The notes below the pieces were generated by a model. That model worked only from the letters and a program-made list of their open reading frames with translations. It ran no database searches and was not told the origin of the DNA. Of a stretch of 5,843 nt of DNA, positions 5,824 through 5,843 are shown in pieces. The position numbers and the translations under genes are program-made. Source of the stretch: Acidobacteriota bacterium (GTDB lineage Bacteria; Acidobacteriota; Terriglobia; Terriglobales; Acidobacteriaceae); contig JAJZDL010000181.1 in NCBI GenBank assembly GCA_021851465.1, forward strand, positions 1 through 5,843, read 5' to 3'. The first letter of the stretch is position 1, and each line of letters begins with the position of its first letter.

Positions 5824-5843
5824 TAACCGAACTTCAGACTCAG
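5823..5843 (-). CDS. Possible last six codons of a minus-strand gene entering from the right edge
   Basis: The minus strand reads CTG AGT CTG AAG TTC GGT TAA, giving LSLKFG and a stop at 5825-5823. Only six codons are visible, so this is not proof of a gene. The support is positional: repeat copy 1 sits directly behind the lptD stop codon in the same way. The alternating hydrophobic/polar pattern would fit the last strand of an outer-membrane protein, but that is a guess. The other minus-strand frames give nothing better. Confidence 0.25.
   Translation of the reverse strand: MSLKFG

Overview
The window is GC-rich bacterial DNA. It carries three protein-coding genes and two copies of an interspersed repeat. 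The best guess for the source is an Acidobacteriota member of the Terriglobales/Acidobacteriaceae type. The reasons are a two-membrane cell envelope gene (LptD), the style of the proline/alanine-rich RDD protein, and an interspersed repeat whose core is of the widespread 'TTCTGAGCGCAGCGAAGAAT' kind, which I associate with that phylum. The taxonomic call is an inference from memory, not a search result.

Layout. Bases 1-902, minus strand: an exported DsbA/DsbC-type thiol-disulfide oxidoreductase with a CPFC active site, cut off at its C-terminus by the window edge. Bases 903-1131: a spacer holding a small GC hairpin and repeat copy 1 (1045-1133), which runs into the lptD stop codon. Bases 1132-3948, minus strand: a complete LptD, the outer-membrane protein that inserts lipopolysaccharide. 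Bases 3949-3997: a 49-bp divergent intergenic region. Bases 3998-5617, plus strand: a 539-residue protein with a long disordered N-terminal half and a C-terminal RDD membrane domain. Bases 5618-5843: a short intergenic region with a perfect 9-bp hairpin, repeat copy 2 (5736-5823) and possibly the last six codons of a minus-strand gene entering from the right edge.

How they may work together. lptD and the oxidoreductase are read in the same direction, lptD first. LptD of the studied proteobacteria needs correct interdomain disulfides, made and rearranged by Dsb proteins. This LptD keeps the N-terminal-domain cysteine of the E. coli C173 type and the adjacent C-terminal pair, and has four further cysteines. 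A secreted CXXC protein next door could therefore help it fold; this is a hypothesis from context. The RDD protein is divergently transcribed and its role is unknown.

I see no defence island, CRISPR array, RNA gene, transposase or clearly new multi-gene system. The most interesting items are the repeat copies that sit directly behind stop codons, the lptD-oxidoreductase pairing, and the unexplained conserved-looking short motifs in the disordered part of the RDD protein.
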